Of a stretch of 64,000 bases of DNA, positions 24,741-38,499 are shown one piece after another (positions within the stretch are counted from its first letter, which is position 1; each line of letters starts with the position of its first letter). The stretch is taken from positions 199,501 through 263,500 of the forward strand of contig JARHVA010004229.1 in NCBI GenBank assembly GCA_037957365.1, read 5' to 3'. The notes below the pieces were generated by a model. It was not told the origin of the DNA and ran no database searches. It saw only the letters and a list, made by a program, of their open reading frames with translations. A program made the position numbers and the translations under genes. Source of the DNA: Torreya grandis. Lineage: Eukaryota > Streptophyta > Pinopsida > Cupressales > Taxaceae.

Positions 24741-24835
24741 TGAGATACAAAGTCATTATCAATTTAGTAATATTATGATAAATTAATAGGATTAAATGAA
24801 ATAAGAATAGTGACACAGATGACTATTCCCAATAA

Positions 24836-25207
24836 CTATTATATGATCCATTCTATGTATAGGCTATGATTTAAATTTCATCAAAAAATAAACTTTATTT
24901 AGATTTGTATCTATTTAAATTTTATCTAAATAGATCAAGATGAGAGTGAAAAATTGAGTTAGATTGCATACTAGTTTTGGACCCCAAATTTTCAATCAAT
25001 TTATTCTTAATACTTTTTGACTATTCTATGATCATTTTTATGTACAGATGCTATGATTTTATTTTTTTTACAAATAATCTACTATGATTAGGATTTTATT
25101 GATTTGAATTATATAAAAATAGATCAATATGAGAGTAAAAGTTTGAGTTAGATTATGAACTAACTATTGGACCCCAAATTTTATATCAATTTATTCTTAG
25201 TAATTTT
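24836..25207. repeat. Tandem duplication, 185-bp unit
   Basis: Copies at 24836-25020 and 25021-25207 share CTATTCTATGATC, GAGAGT.AAA.TTGAGTTAGATT and TTGGACCCCAAATTTT at equal offsets. Confidence 0.85.
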
Positions 25208-28200
25208 TAAAGATGGCATAAAATATATAAGCATAAAATGAAGCTAAGGCATGAGAGAGACACTACACAAATGGCCTTGGTGTGGAAGAATAAAATATCA
25301 TGGAAAAAATATGCAAAAAACATGGAGGAACCAAGGGCACAAGACTTGAAAACTAGTGACTAACTTGGACATGGGTGCAAAAGGTGGAGATAGTTATGGA
25401 ACAATTCATGTGAGCATCAAAGGAGAAAATTAGAACATGAATATATAATTAATCTATGAGAATATAGGAGAATGGTTATATGGGCATAATTAGGCCCAAA
25501 TCAATAGAAATTAGTTATAATAGTTTCCCACCACTCATTGGTGTTAATGGTTATTTTCAAGTCATCACTTATATATCGATGTTTGAATAGAATGGTTGGG
25601 GTAAAACCATGCATAAATACCCCCTATTTTTACTTAGGTAGATGATTCTAATTGGTAATTTTGATTATATAAATTTAATCCCTAAGCTTAGTGATGATAT
25701 GGATTATGACCTATGTATTGAGATCCTTTATAGATATATATAGATAACATTTGTTCTAAGAAAATACCTTTTCTAATCTAGTTTTGAATAAATGATACCA
25801 CTACTCTATTTATTGATTTCCTCTTATCTTTATCTATGATGAATAGTTTATGGAATAATTTTTTAGGATTATCTTTACTATGATGTTATTACCTAAAACT
25901 ATACAATTGTTTGGGCACCCTAGTATAGTGAGCTCATTATAGAAACCATTATGTGATAGAACTGAAAGGAACTAATCTTAAGTTATATTCTTCCAATGAG
26001 CATGTGAGATCATTTATCACATGGTTTCTAGTGTGCTAGCTTATTGGACTTATTATTCTCTTAGGTACATGACTAGGATAAATTGTGCTAAACTAAAGGA
26101 AAATATCCCAATACTACAGTCACCATTTTAAAATATATTTTACTATAAATTAATCAATTATTAGGCTAACAAGTTATGTATATGTACAAAAATAATATCC
26201 TTTGTTAATACATATACAAATAATTCCAACTATTAAATTTATCAAATTCCACATAAATATGCAATAGAGTTAGTGATATTTTATAACTTATACCAATCAC
26301 TTTTTTACTTCATAATAATTCCATCTCTCACTATAAAATTTAACCAAAAATTATTGGCTTTGTAAACATAAATTATTGTAACAAATAGGAAGTACATAAT
26401 AGTATCAAAAGAACTCATTCAAAGTCATTAAATATTATTTTGTATGTTTTTAAAGAGTGACACATATTTGGGTGTAGCCCCACATGATCTAACCATATAT
26501 ATAAGTGTGTGAATATTTTCTTATTAGAATGTAATGTTCCATCAAATTAGTATCTTTGAGGCAATCCAAAGAAAATGGATTATTTTTGGTTTCCAATAAA
26601 ATAGGTTTTCTCACCAATGAATAATATGTTATTTATCCCATACAACTGCATGTACTTGTCTAAATCCTTTTCAATGTTTTTAGTGTATAATGTCATAATA
26701 TTTCCTTTTTTATTTGATAAATTTGTCTATAATTTTTCATTGTGATATCCCCCATGTAAAAAATATTCCACATTTCATATATGTTCAAAGTGTTGAATGA
26801 AATAATGTTGTACTCTTGAGCTCAAGTATGCAAACCATAATCCAATATCAAAATGTTTTTTTGTAACCTTCAACAAGTCAGGGCTAAATTTGCAACTGAA
26901 GTATTGGCAACATGAATATGAAAAGTCTAGGTGTTTGTTATATGATTTAAATCCATTGGTCCATAAAACCTTGAATAAAACTCCTACTCTTAGTATGAAC
27001 TAATTCATTCCAAGTTGAATGATACTATATGAAATAGTAAACTAATACAATAATTATTCTTCAATAACTAGTCAATTATTGATATTTTATTCAAATAAAT
27101 TTCTTGACATCATTTCATAATTGTTTATATTGAACAATTAATATTATAATGTATATTAAATATTTATTTATGAGAAATTCCTAGTTTCAAAAATGTTTGA
27201 GGAGAATCTCATGGTAGAGAAAAATATTGGGGAAAAATTCATTTTTTAAATGGTACGTCTTTATCAATAAATAGTGATTAATCAAATAAACTATAACCTT
27301 AATATAATTTTTTTTTTCAAAGTACCAAAACCATTTTTAATTAAATTTAAAGTATATTTTAAAATCCTATATGAGATCTAAGCCAAATATGAATGAAAAC
27401 ATCTAAGGATCAGTATTAACAATAGATAGCATTGCAAATTGAAAAATTCTCAATTTTTTTTATATAACTAGTGTGAACTCAATTTCATTTTAGTTTTTTG
27501 GTTCAACACTTGTCACAAATAAAGTTATATCTTCTTTCAAAAATATTCTTACATCATTTACATTCCCAATCAAGTATAGTTTTCTAAACAATGACACCAT
27601 AATCAATTTTCCCTTTGTAAACTATTTTTTAGTGAAAACCTTCATTGAAATGATAATTTTTTATAGGTACACCTTTTATTAATGGATTGATTACAATAGT
27701 GCTTGGATAATTAAAATTAATGTCAGGTTCTTTCTAAATTGTGTCCAAATTCTTAATAAATATTCTTGAACACAAATGAAATAAATAACATGCATCCATT
27801 TTAGCATTTATCAATATTTTCATTACAATTTTTTATATGTTGAAATTTATATTAGATGTATACCAAAATGTTAATTGAAACTATGAATATGGAACTGTTA
27901 AAAACTAGGTCAAATGTCCTCTTGGCTATATATACTTATTGTTGAATTGGAATGGATTGTTCCTCTTTCTCAAAGAATATTTATGAATTAACAATACATA
28001 TAAGCTGAGAACAAGAAAATGGTTTTTTTAGGCACTAAAGAAAATAATAATTATGAGATTCAATGTTAGATAAATTTTATTTTTTAATTTTATTAAAGTA
28101 ATATGACAGTTCTTGTTTTACCTGCATTCTTAAGAATTTTCACATATTGTACATCATCTCTACTTAAATATAGACAAAAAAATTATATTTATAATTATTT

Positions 28201-31200
28201 AATTCTTGTTAAACATAATAAAGCCAACTATAATGGGACTTAGTCATGAAAATTTTAATAATTTATTACTATATTTAGTAACTATTAATATATGTTTGTG
28301 AGCCAAGTGTGACAATTATCGATACATGGTCCAATGTAGTCGATGTGTTTACCATATCCAAATGCATATTATGATAGAATTCATCTTGTCAATTAGCTAT
28401 GACCTCTAGTTGTTTTCTTGTCTCCCCTTGAGCTTTATTTGAGTCTTTATTTAATTCATTATCTAAATTTATCAATGTTTGTAATGGCTTTACAATTTCT
28501 ACCAACATGAAACACGTAAGTTTAGAATACAAATAGTTTAGTGTGTAACTATAAAAATTTTGTGATATAAAATATTATAAAACCATTTATGTACCTATGG
28601 GTGTCATGAGATATTTTTATTATTGTTTAATCATTATCTTATGCTTTAATTTTTACACTATTCATATTAGTGAAGCCATCTTTAAACTTGAGGAAAATTT
28701 TATCACATTTGTGCCTCCATAAAGTAATATAACAGGGGATGAGTTTGTTTGACATCTTGATAAGATGTGGTCACAAAAATGGATAGATATCTCATATTTG
28801 AAATTATGCTCTATTAGTATAATCTAAATATAATTGGTCTTGACAATGTCTAAGGGCTCAATGTATAACAAGTCAAGTTCTATTATCACTTCTTCATCAA
28901 CATTGTCTTTTGAATCATGCACACCAAAATTATTAAATAACACCAATAGTGACTCAAATCCACCTTCCTCATTCAAAATCATGTAACATCCTTCATAAAC
29001 AATTTCATTCTTTTATTTATCCTTTTCCATGTATATCCATACATAACTATTACACAAGTAGGATTTTAACACTAGAACAAGAAAGATACACAAACAAGTA
29101 ATTACACTAGACCCAATACAATAGAGTATATATATAATATAAATTTGTGTTACATCAGTGAAAAAATTACAAAAACCTTCAATAACCACTTGTGGACTAT
29201 GATAAAGATGGTGTTCTATTGCTCCCAATGTTTTCCCCAATACAAAATGAAAAACACAATGACATGTGAACTCATAATTCTATTTCTCCCTTGGTAGATA
29301 AATATTTATAACTAATGATACATATAGTTCTAGGGGCTCAATGGAATACTTTTATATTATCGTATTATCTTCTAGTTTTGTCTAGATTATTTGCACTATT
29401 TGTTTTTTCTTTTTCTCTTTCCATTCATTAATTCCTCACAGAGTTGAAGAATGTGAGTTTCATTGTTTTGAAATTTGTATTTAATATTATTTGCATCACA
29501 CACCAAAATATATACTTGTTTATTAACCCATTAATTCAAATAATTTAGAAATTTTGACATTGAGACTCTAGTCTCCTTCACTTTTTTGCAATAGGCACTT
29601 TATGTTTTTGGCATTCACACTAGGGTCAATAGTTCCATTCAACCAAACATGTCCAATCATAACTTTATCTATGAGTACATATAATTATTCTATAAAAATA
29701 CCTTGTGCTCCTCAAAATAATCCTATGATAAATTTATCTAATGAATTTGGCTTAAAATCTAGGTCATTGTCTTCTATAGGGATGCAATAAACCATTTTTA
29801 TAGATATCAAAACTAAGAACCCAATTTTACCATATGTCATCAATAATAATAATAAATTTCATATTATCACTAAGGCTATAAAATTTTTATTTTTGAAAAA
29901 CATTCTTGATATGTTCTTAAAATGCTAATATGCAAACATAAAAACAAATTACATTATTAATCAGACATATAGAATAGTTGAATGAATATTTTTGTAAAAT
30001 TATTTGTCCATTTTATTATAATGTATCTTAATAACTTAATTAAATATTTAAATTACCTTCAAATTATTTGTATTTTCATTGCCTGAACTAAAAAATTATG
30101 GTCTTTTTTCCATGATCCATAATACTATGCATTTCTACAACTAGTCAATAAAGTGTATTGGAACCCATGTTTTATTTGCCATATTTTGTTGTTTGCAAAT
30201 AATAATTACCTGATCTATTATGTCTTTGGTATAAATAATATGAGATTTATTTTTTTAATCTATCATGAAAATATGTGGACTCATGGTTTTGTAGAATAAT
30301 TTTCATATTTTTTATGGTATGTTGTTAACTAATTATGTAGAAGTTAGTCTTTGGCTCATGTAATTTATGGTCAAACTCAATGTCTAAGATATCACTAGTT
30401 AATTTTATAAATGGAATAAATAATACCTCACATTGAAGAGGCATATTATTACACAAAATTGAGATAATTATTCTATCAACACTGACTAGATCAATGGATC
30501 AATACTAATATTGAAGAGGATGTTGATGGCAATAGTCAATTCTAATCTTGAACGATTTTTCAATGAATAAGAAAAATTAAATGTCTTGAGATGTTTAATA
30601 TTTAAGTTTTTTAAATTAATTTTCGTCCTAATTCAATATATGTTTCTCCCTTGTAGATGCCCTTATCTCTTAGAATTTTGATACTAAAGATTTTTTCCAA
30701 CATTTCCAATAGTTGTCACCTCATATATGTAAACATATTTGAACGAAAATTTTTCATCCCTAAATTTTTGTCCATATGAAGGTGGTGGGTGATGAATGAA
30801 GTTAATAAATATTGATAAAGTCTTTTGAATGCTATTTTAACTCCATTAAAAATAATTTCACTAGTTTCCACTCCAATGGTGTCTCCATCTATAAATAGTT
30901 TAATTTTGTAATTGTAGTAAAAGTAAGAGTATTTATTATGTTTTTTTAAATGAACCATGGTAGTTTTTATTTATAATTAAACCTCCATATTCATTTGAAT
31001 AATTTTTCATAAGTGGTCATTTTTGTTTATATGATCCAAATGAGACATTATTACATTATCTTAAATGCATTTTATATCTAACACTATCCCAACCACTTGA
31101 TGTTCCCCTAAAATGGATTGAAATAACTAGAGGTCATTATGATTATTAGATGGAAACTATATTTCTACAAACCACTCCTCATATATTTTTTTCCAATCTA

Positions 31201-31479
31201 ATGAACCTTTAATAAATGTACTTTTTTATAGATAACACTATCCACAATAACCATTATACTCCCTATTGTAAAAATATGGTCATAAGTTGTTAGTCTAAAT
31301 ATATCATAATGACATTTGAAATATAACCTATTCTAAAGCATGTAAAAACATATTATTTAGATACATTAGTCATTGGATAATAATTCTTTGAATGGATGGT
31401 TATTACTTAAGCCCTTAAAGCATTGGCATATGATTGATCAAACATGTTTTCCATTATTATTGGCCACTCATTGATAATA
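25208..31479. other. Long anonymous AT-rich stretch
   Basis: More than 6 kb without a recognisable element end, domain or repeat array. The open frames here (29013-29240 minus, 29602-29790 plus, 30716-30958 minus) are short, of low complexity, and carry no family motif I know. Parts may be old transposons beyond recognition. Confidence 0.5.
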
Positions 31480-32180
31480 ATCTTAGACTTCTGTATAATG
31501 GGCACATGTCCATTTTTAACTAAGTATATTCTAAATTTATATTATATCATGTCTATTGATATTAATTTTTTATTATTGTATTCAGACCTTATAATGAATT
31601 TTAAATAACTGGAGATTATGTTTAATAACTTTTTCATAATGGGCTTGTGACTTATTTTACATGAGACATTAATAAGAATTTTATCAACCAATCCCATTCT
31701 ACACAACATAAAAAACCTTGATAGTTGATAGTATTTCAATATTATGTATAATGGGAACACACACATTATCAATAGGATAAGAATAATATGAACATAAAAT
31801 TTATAACCAATATGATACTACACATTCCATAAATTTTATTGGATTCATATGTGACCTACATTGAATATTTGAAAATGACCTCCATGAATTCTCTAATTAT
31901 CAGACAAGGATTGCATAACTTATAGAAAATTTTAAGCTCTATTTGATACTCCTTATGTATAATGTCCAATTTTCCATTCTGAACAAGACAATAATAATAT
32001 AAACACCCACTTTCTTACCAATAATATGTAACATAAGATTTGAGGAAATTTTTAGTGGATTAATGTCAATATGCAATTAATAGTATTCCAATCTTTTATG
32101 GAATGGGAACATGTCCATTATAAAAAATAATAATAATATGAATATCCACCAAAATTATAATTAATATCCTAATTCAATAC
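31480..32180 (+). repeat. Scattered diverged monomers of the 142-bp satellite
   Basis: Core words appear at about 31489 (TGTATAATGGGCACATGTCC), 31745 (GTATAATGGGAACACACACATT), 31960 and 32098 (GGAATGGGAACATGTCCATT). Three of the four are followed by AAGATAAGAATAATATGAAC-like text; at 31489 only the core survives. The last two are about 138 bp apart, close to the array period; the others are broken up by unrelated sequence. Confidence 0.7.
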
Positions 32181-32899
32181 AAAATTTATGGCCCAACATC
32201 ATCCCATATTAAGACAATAGTTCATATTAGAAATGATCAACCATGATCACCTAAAACACGTATCTTGAGAAAGATTCATGCTATTTATATCATGTGATGG
32301 TGTATGTATTGATATCTCTATAATAGGGTGATTTAATGGGAACATATTTATATTAAAAAACATTATAGTAAATCAAATCCTAATAATCCACTCATTCTAT
32401 AAGTTATTCATCATAAAAAATGATGGACATAAATCAATAAAATGAGTAGTAGGACCATTTTTTTTTATAGCAATATTACAAGAGGTGTTTCAATATCACA
32501 AGTATTTTATTCCATTACATATCAAGGATGACCATATACATGTTCCAATGAAAATTAGGGTTAAAAATAAGCTCAATAATATAATTAAAAGATTAGTATT
32601 ACAATGATAACCACCAACATTCTAAGTAAAACTAGGGGTATTTATAATGGTTTTATCCTAATAATTATATTATAATATTATTATGAAAGTGATGAATTAA
32701 AAATTACCATTTATAATAATTCATGGGAAGCTTTTAAGGCTTCCACAAGGACACTCACAATGCTACCACTACTCATATTGAAAATTTGACAACTTGAGAT
32801 GGAAATTTTCTATAGTAACTTGAGGAGATGAAATAGATACAAGATGAGGTGGAATTAATTAATTATAATATTTATATAATCAATCCAACCTAGATAATT
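32181..32899. other. Anonymous AT-rich DNA
   Basis: Nothing recognisable in either strand. Confidence 0.45.
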
Positions 32900-34363
32900 T
32901 ATGGTATAGATATGTCTAATCGATCTCTAAGATTCTTAGACTCTACTTCTCTAGTTACTAGTGTTACTACCATGAGGTTGAATTCACAATCCAAATTGGA
33001 TAGGTTCATTAGAACCTATAAATAAATGACTTCTGATTGTCCCACAAATATTTGGTATAATTTGAGTGGGATGGACATAGCCAATTAAAATTCTAAAACT
33101 TGGCTAATTATTATAGTGGATTGGATTGAGAGTTCTAGCATAGACTAGGATCCATCTTTATTTTCCATGACTACCTTCTTTCACATAACATGGTTTAAGT
33201 GACCCAAGTAGAATTTAAATTAACCTCAATCAATAAAATTACCACCCAAGTGGAAAAAAATTGAGATATTAACTTCCTTAAAGTAGGAAAAAATATTCTT
33301 CTTGCCTTCTACTAGGGGATTCCCCATATTCAGTATTATGGTTGGCAATTCCTTAATTATTTCCATCATTATCCTGGCATATGTTGGGTACAATATGATG
33401 TCTAATATGGGCTTAATATTTATCTCCAAGACATTCCCTTATTTAATATAACCACTATATTATAACATTTAATCTCTACTTGAGATATCCTCTCCAAATA
33501 AGCATGGATCTTTTTAATATGTATCCCTCAAATAGTCTTTGTCTCCACCACTTTTTCTAGTACTAAGAAGAGTTGAAAGAGAAAACCTTGAATTGACCAA
33601 TTAGACCCATCAAAAAGATATTTTCACATGTGTTTTAAGGAATTAGACTTGATCCTACATGTCCTCCATCAATTTATCAAACATGTTATGGGTGGCTTAG
33701 ATAACTAAGATTGGGTATTCAGACATGTTTTCTTCTCCCATGGGAGTCTTCACCTTGGTAAGAGAGAACAAATCATGTTGGGTCTACTAAACCATAATGT
33801 TTATATATTACATGAATTTATTAGTGAGGATCCTTCGAATATTTCACATGGTATGGTTAAAATCCCATTACATGTCTAGGTTACCCATCATTGTCATCTT
33901 AGGTACCTTATATATTATATACATATCAAGGATTAGAGGAGGTGTTAATGGGGTGATACAAATAGTGGTGATAGGTGGATGATGAAGTAGAGGGGGAATA
34001 AATAAATCCAAAGGGATGAATGAGGAAGGTAGTGGAGGTGGCAATGGAATAGGTATGTAAGATGAATATTGAGGCCCAAGGAAATATTTACGACTACAAC
34101 TTATCCTTAATTAGGTTAACATGAGGAGTTATGACTCTAGGGAGGGACTATTTAGAAAAAGGAGGAAATTATATAGTTAAAACCAATTCCCTAAGAGCCT
34201 AGGATAGGTTAAAAGGGAGGATAAGTGATGATAAGGGTATTAATAGGGGTGGTATAGGAGGATCTACTACTTTTTTATTTATTACTTAGACTCTTACTTG
34301 TGTAAGCCTGGTCTACTATAGTTGTTGAAGTAGTGGTGATTGAATCTATGGGGAATGATTGGG
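32900..34363 (-). pseudogene. Decayed coding stretch left of the copia element, family unknown
   Basis: The minus strand keeps a nearly continuous frame. From high to low coordinate it holds a Pro-rich segment (IPIPLPPPLPSSFIPL near 34030), then FSLTKVKTPMGEENMSEYPI and LVIQ/stop-ATHNMFDKLMEDM near 33670-33770, then an open run at 33226-33429 containing IKPILDIILYPTYARIMMEI and GNPLVEGKKNIFSYFKEV. Stops are few and mostly TAG or TAA. I do not recognise the family. It ends exactly at the copia LTR, and a decayed coding stretch of the same strand resumes on the other side (43658-46003), also with a Pro-rich part near the junction. The two halves may be one gene split by the insertion. Confidence 0.45.
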
Positions 34364-36320
34364 TGTTATAGGTAAAATCACTAGGGTGTGAATCAATGAT
34401 GCAATCAAATCAATTTAAATTCCAATTATTGAAAATCTTAACCATTCAACATAATCATTCATGAAGCATATAAATGATTCATTACAATGAACCAAGAAAA
34501 AAATGCAAGATCAAAGAACATAACACATAAATTATGTGGAGGACCCTCATGGGGAATAAAACCCACTTTCAAGTCTTAAATTGTTTTTAATATAGTCCTA
34601 TAATATATTACAAATAAGAGAATTTAGTGAAACACCCACTTCATAAGGAGCACCAACTCCTAAGCATAAACAAGCAACCATTTTCTCTAGATGTTGAGAA
34701 CCCACACAACACCTATGATATCAACTCATATAAAACTCTTATTTACTTCCAATATGATTGATAAGTAAGGAGTAATAATTCTCTTTGACCCATCACACTT
34801 TCTCAATTCTTCACACATAAACAATGCATCAAAAACAACCTTTTGGATCATTCTACACCTATTCACTCATCCTCAATAATCAACCTTAAAAAACACTATT
34901 AAAACATCATAAATATTACCACTAGTTCACACACATACCCCTCACATTGCTATGTTCTTCAATTCATCCACTAAGCTTACTCACACAACTTTTTTCTTCA
35001 CTCATTATCTCTAGAAACCTTCATCTTGGTTTTTTCTCTTTATAGAGTATTCATGATGACCATCTTCTTGGTGAGATGTAAGATATTATCTAAACATTAA
35101 GGCTTATATCTTAGTTGTAAAAATATCAACACCAACCACATAGGTTGCCCATACCATTGATAGATCACCCTTAAGAAACAACACCTTTTAGTTAGGCCTA
35201 AGTAGTCCTTTTAGGTCCATCAAGACCTATTCATCCATTTAACACTTCATCAAGAAAAAAAAACACAAGACCACTTCAAAATACAAAGTTCTATCACACA
35301 TGAACCCTAAAACACCCTTAGGTGAATACATTCATCATAACACACCTTTGAATATGCAAAAACTTTCCATTATTTAACTTGTACATGAAAACACCATGAA
35401 TGAACAAAAAGTCAACTTCCAAGCAATGGTTCATACTAAATATGGCCTATTTAAACCTCTACAATACATACAAATTATAATCAAGGAGTAAAAAACACTC
35501 TCCAATATAAAATTAATCATGAAACATCCAAACACCATCAATAAAAGACATAAAAATCCTTCTCAGGTCACTTATAGAATAAAGTCAAACCCTCAGTCAA
35601 CTTTGAAGCTCTATAAATTCAATTACACAACTAGTAAAATATCCTAATCTATTTTACTATATTTCCATTTAAATATTTACAACTTTTAATTTTTCTCCAT
35701 AATCAAATTCAACCATCATCAAAAGTTATAATCAAAACATTGTAGACTATTTTCTATTGTAAAATCCAAATATTTGAAATCCAACAGTCACTAAAAATGC
35801 AAATCTGGCTAAGTATGGAAAATAGTGAATTCTGCCTAGAAGATAAACTTTTTTCCATCATAATTTTTGATATACATCATGTTAAAGCATTAAATTTTGA
35901 AAACATAGTCTAAAAAAACCTCAATAGACTCATGTGACCAATTTCTTCTGACATCTTCACACATGTAAATGCAGATGTCATCAATTTGCTTATTTAGGAA
36001 ACTCTGCCAAGATGACTGGGATAACCTAGACCTTCACAATACTACTCAAATGGATTATTTTCACTTCTAAAACTATACCAATGACCTATTACATCCAATT
36101 TAACCCATAAAACATGGTCAACACATCATCAACATCCATCATCTTACCTAACCAAGAAAAAACTACAAAGTCCATGCATGATCACTAAAAGACACTTTTT
36201 TTTTTACCTAATAGCATAATTTACACCTCATGAACACTATTGGATAACATGGAGACATCATTGACAACACCTCAATAATATCCCCATTTGTCATTGATGT
36301 CAAAACCTATAACACCAACA
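34364..36320 (-). repeat. 3' LTR of the copia element
   Basis: Runs from TGTTATAGGTAAAATCAC to AACACCAACA, so the minus-strand start is TGTTGGTGTTATAGG. Length is 1957 bp. Long blocks match 41815-43657, for instance CATTCATGAAGCATATAAA and CTCTTTATAGAGTATTCATG. It is also related, in reverse orientation, to the solo LTR at 22122-24740. Confidence 0.93.
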
Positions 36321-36356
36321 CAAAGCTATGCACATACTCTTTGTCCCTCTACAAAA

Positions 36357-36372
36357 AATTTCTCCCCCTTTG
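36357..36372 (-). other. Polypurine tract of the copia element
   Basis: On the minus strand the sequence reads CAAAGGGGGAGAAATTTTTT about 40-50 bases before the LTR start. AAAGGGGGAGA is the usual plus-strand primer of plant copia elements, although it normally lies closer to the LTR. Confidence 0.65.
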
Positions 36373-38022
36373 ACACAATGACAAAGTGAGCTTACCTACT
36401 GAACCTAAGACCTATAAATGTTTTCAAATCCAAAATCAAGAAATTACATCCTTTGAGGGATGATAATAACTCCCCTATCATTGTGTATACCATTTCTTGC
36501 TATGATTATGTTAAACATGTTCATTGACAACACTCTTCTTTGACCATGCATTACTAAATGAACATGAAACACATAAGAGTACCAAAAAATATTTTAAAAT
36601 ACCTTAATAAAATTGAGAGGGACTCCCACTAAGTCACCTAAATTGAGGCACCCCTTGAGCACCTTTAGACCATCTTGAACCATGATGTAACTTTATAGTT
36701 GTCTTTAAATTCTCTTTCACAAGCGACCTATTGAATGAAGAGTGGAAATTCAAGCTCTTTCTCAAACACATATGATGGATAGATCCAAATTAGAAACATA
36801 TTCAAGGACAATCATACCTTTTTATTTTGGAGAAAAAGAACAAAACATCCATTTGAATCACCTAGCCTTGTCTAGAGGCCTTGTAGCCTTACCTGAACCT
36901 TGAAGATCCCATAAATTCCTATGTATGTACCTTCATAAATTTAAACTCCATATCTTGAACAAACCCATATGAACCCTCATGCATGAAAATAATCATTATT
37001 CAACTCTTCCTCTGCATCATAGATCCTTCATAAAATGACCTATCAATTAGGCCTCCATTTACACAAATGCTCAACCATAGAATAAAATATATACTTTGAA
37101 ATGAATTTAAAGTACTTTTTGAGCACCAATTTGGCCATTTAAACTAACTAAGTATCCTTAAACCTCAAATCTTTTATGGATATTACTAAACTAAATGGGC
37201 TAAAACACTAGGGCATCAATAAGAAACATGGTCAACTTACCATCTTCTGGTTAATACCAATTCTTAAAATTTCTCTCACACATGGTCATCAAATCATACT
37301 ACTATACTAATTATTGAGGTCTGACTCCTTGGGTAAACCATAGAACCATGAAATGGTTTTTGTCCTACTAGCCCTTAAGTAAAGACTTTCATACCTAAGA
37401 ACCATAAAAAATATTCAAATGGAGTTTAATACATATTCATGACCTATAAACACTTGTAATACACTTTTACAAAGTCAACATATCTTTTAAAATCATAAAA
37501 TCACCTTGACAACTTGTAAATCTTCATTTGACACTTGGAAAGCTCATGATTGTGCTTTTAGACCTTGTTTACATAGCAATCACTAAGACAAAGCATCATA
37601 AAAGAATCATGGGATCTTTTTAACATATCCATATCACCTTTTACACATATACACATCAAATCCAAATTGATTCAACCCTTATTTAGCCTCATATACCTCA
37701 AATACACAAATTATACATGATGAACTCTCATTAGGTAGTGAACACTCAACAAAATGGTTGAAAAGAATAAATGATCATTAAAACTTCATGTGACGAATCT
37801 AATGCATGAAAACCCATGGATAGAACTTATAAAAGTCCTATCCATACTCAAAATCAATCTTACCTTTATTCTTCATGATTTGATGAAATAAAATAAGCTT
37901 CAAATATTGACTAAGAACTTGCCTTTAGGACCAATGTCCCTAAACAAATTTTTTGACACTTTTCATCACAGACCTATGGAGCAAACTCATGATCTTGTTG
38001 CTCCCCCTTAACTAATTAACTT
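36373..38022 (-). other. Non-coding stretch between RNase H and polypurine tract
   Basis: About 1.65 kb without any open frame of note on either strand. SIRE-type copia elements can carry an additional env-like frame here, but I see no membrane segment, signal or other protein motif, so I do not call one. Confidence 0.5.
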
Positions 38023-38490
38023 CTAGTGTTTTATTGAAAATGAGATGACTCCCAATATTTTTCTTAGATATTCAAATGTTTCTTTTTTCAATGGTTTAGT
38101 CATAATATGTACAAGTTGTTCTTTTGTAGGAACATACTCCAACTTCAAACTTTGATTACTCACTTGTTCTCTCAACAAGTTATATATAATAGGAATGTTA
38201 TTATTTTTTGAGTGCATAATAGGATTCTTTAAAATCCTAATTACACTAGTATTGTCATAATAGATAGGGCAAGGTCTATTTTGTCTTATCTTATAGTCTT
38301 CTAAGGTTTACTTCACCCATATTACTTGAGTGCAATAGGAAACAACAACTATATAATTAGATTTTGTAATTGATAGGGATATAAAGGCTTATTTCTTGCT
38401 TATCTAAGACATCAATCATTCACCCATGAAGAAAAAACCACTAATGGTAGTCCTCTTATAATCCATATATCCTACCCAATCTGCATAAGT
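38023..38490 (-). pseudogene. Copia RNase H (decayed)
   Basis: Reading on the minus strand: AFISLSITKSNYIVVVSYCT (family ACVSLSTAESEYVAxAxCCxQ), then QVIWVK, LEDYKIRQNRPCPIYYDNTS, VIRILKNPIMHSKNNNIP, LREQVSNQSLKLEYVPTKEQ and HIMTKPLKKETFEYLRKILG. The catalytic Glu of the AESEY motif is Lys, while the Asp of YCDN is kept as YYDN. The last 64 codons (38023-38217) form the longest open piece. It is fused in order to the reverse transcriptase, as in all copia elements. Confidence 0.93.
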
Positions 38491-38499
38491 GTATGTCCT

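Noticed and set aside
24836..25207. The 185-bp duplication as part of the solo LTR
   Set aside because: It lies outside the right-hand target duplication (24741-24745) and has no counterpart in the other LTR copies.
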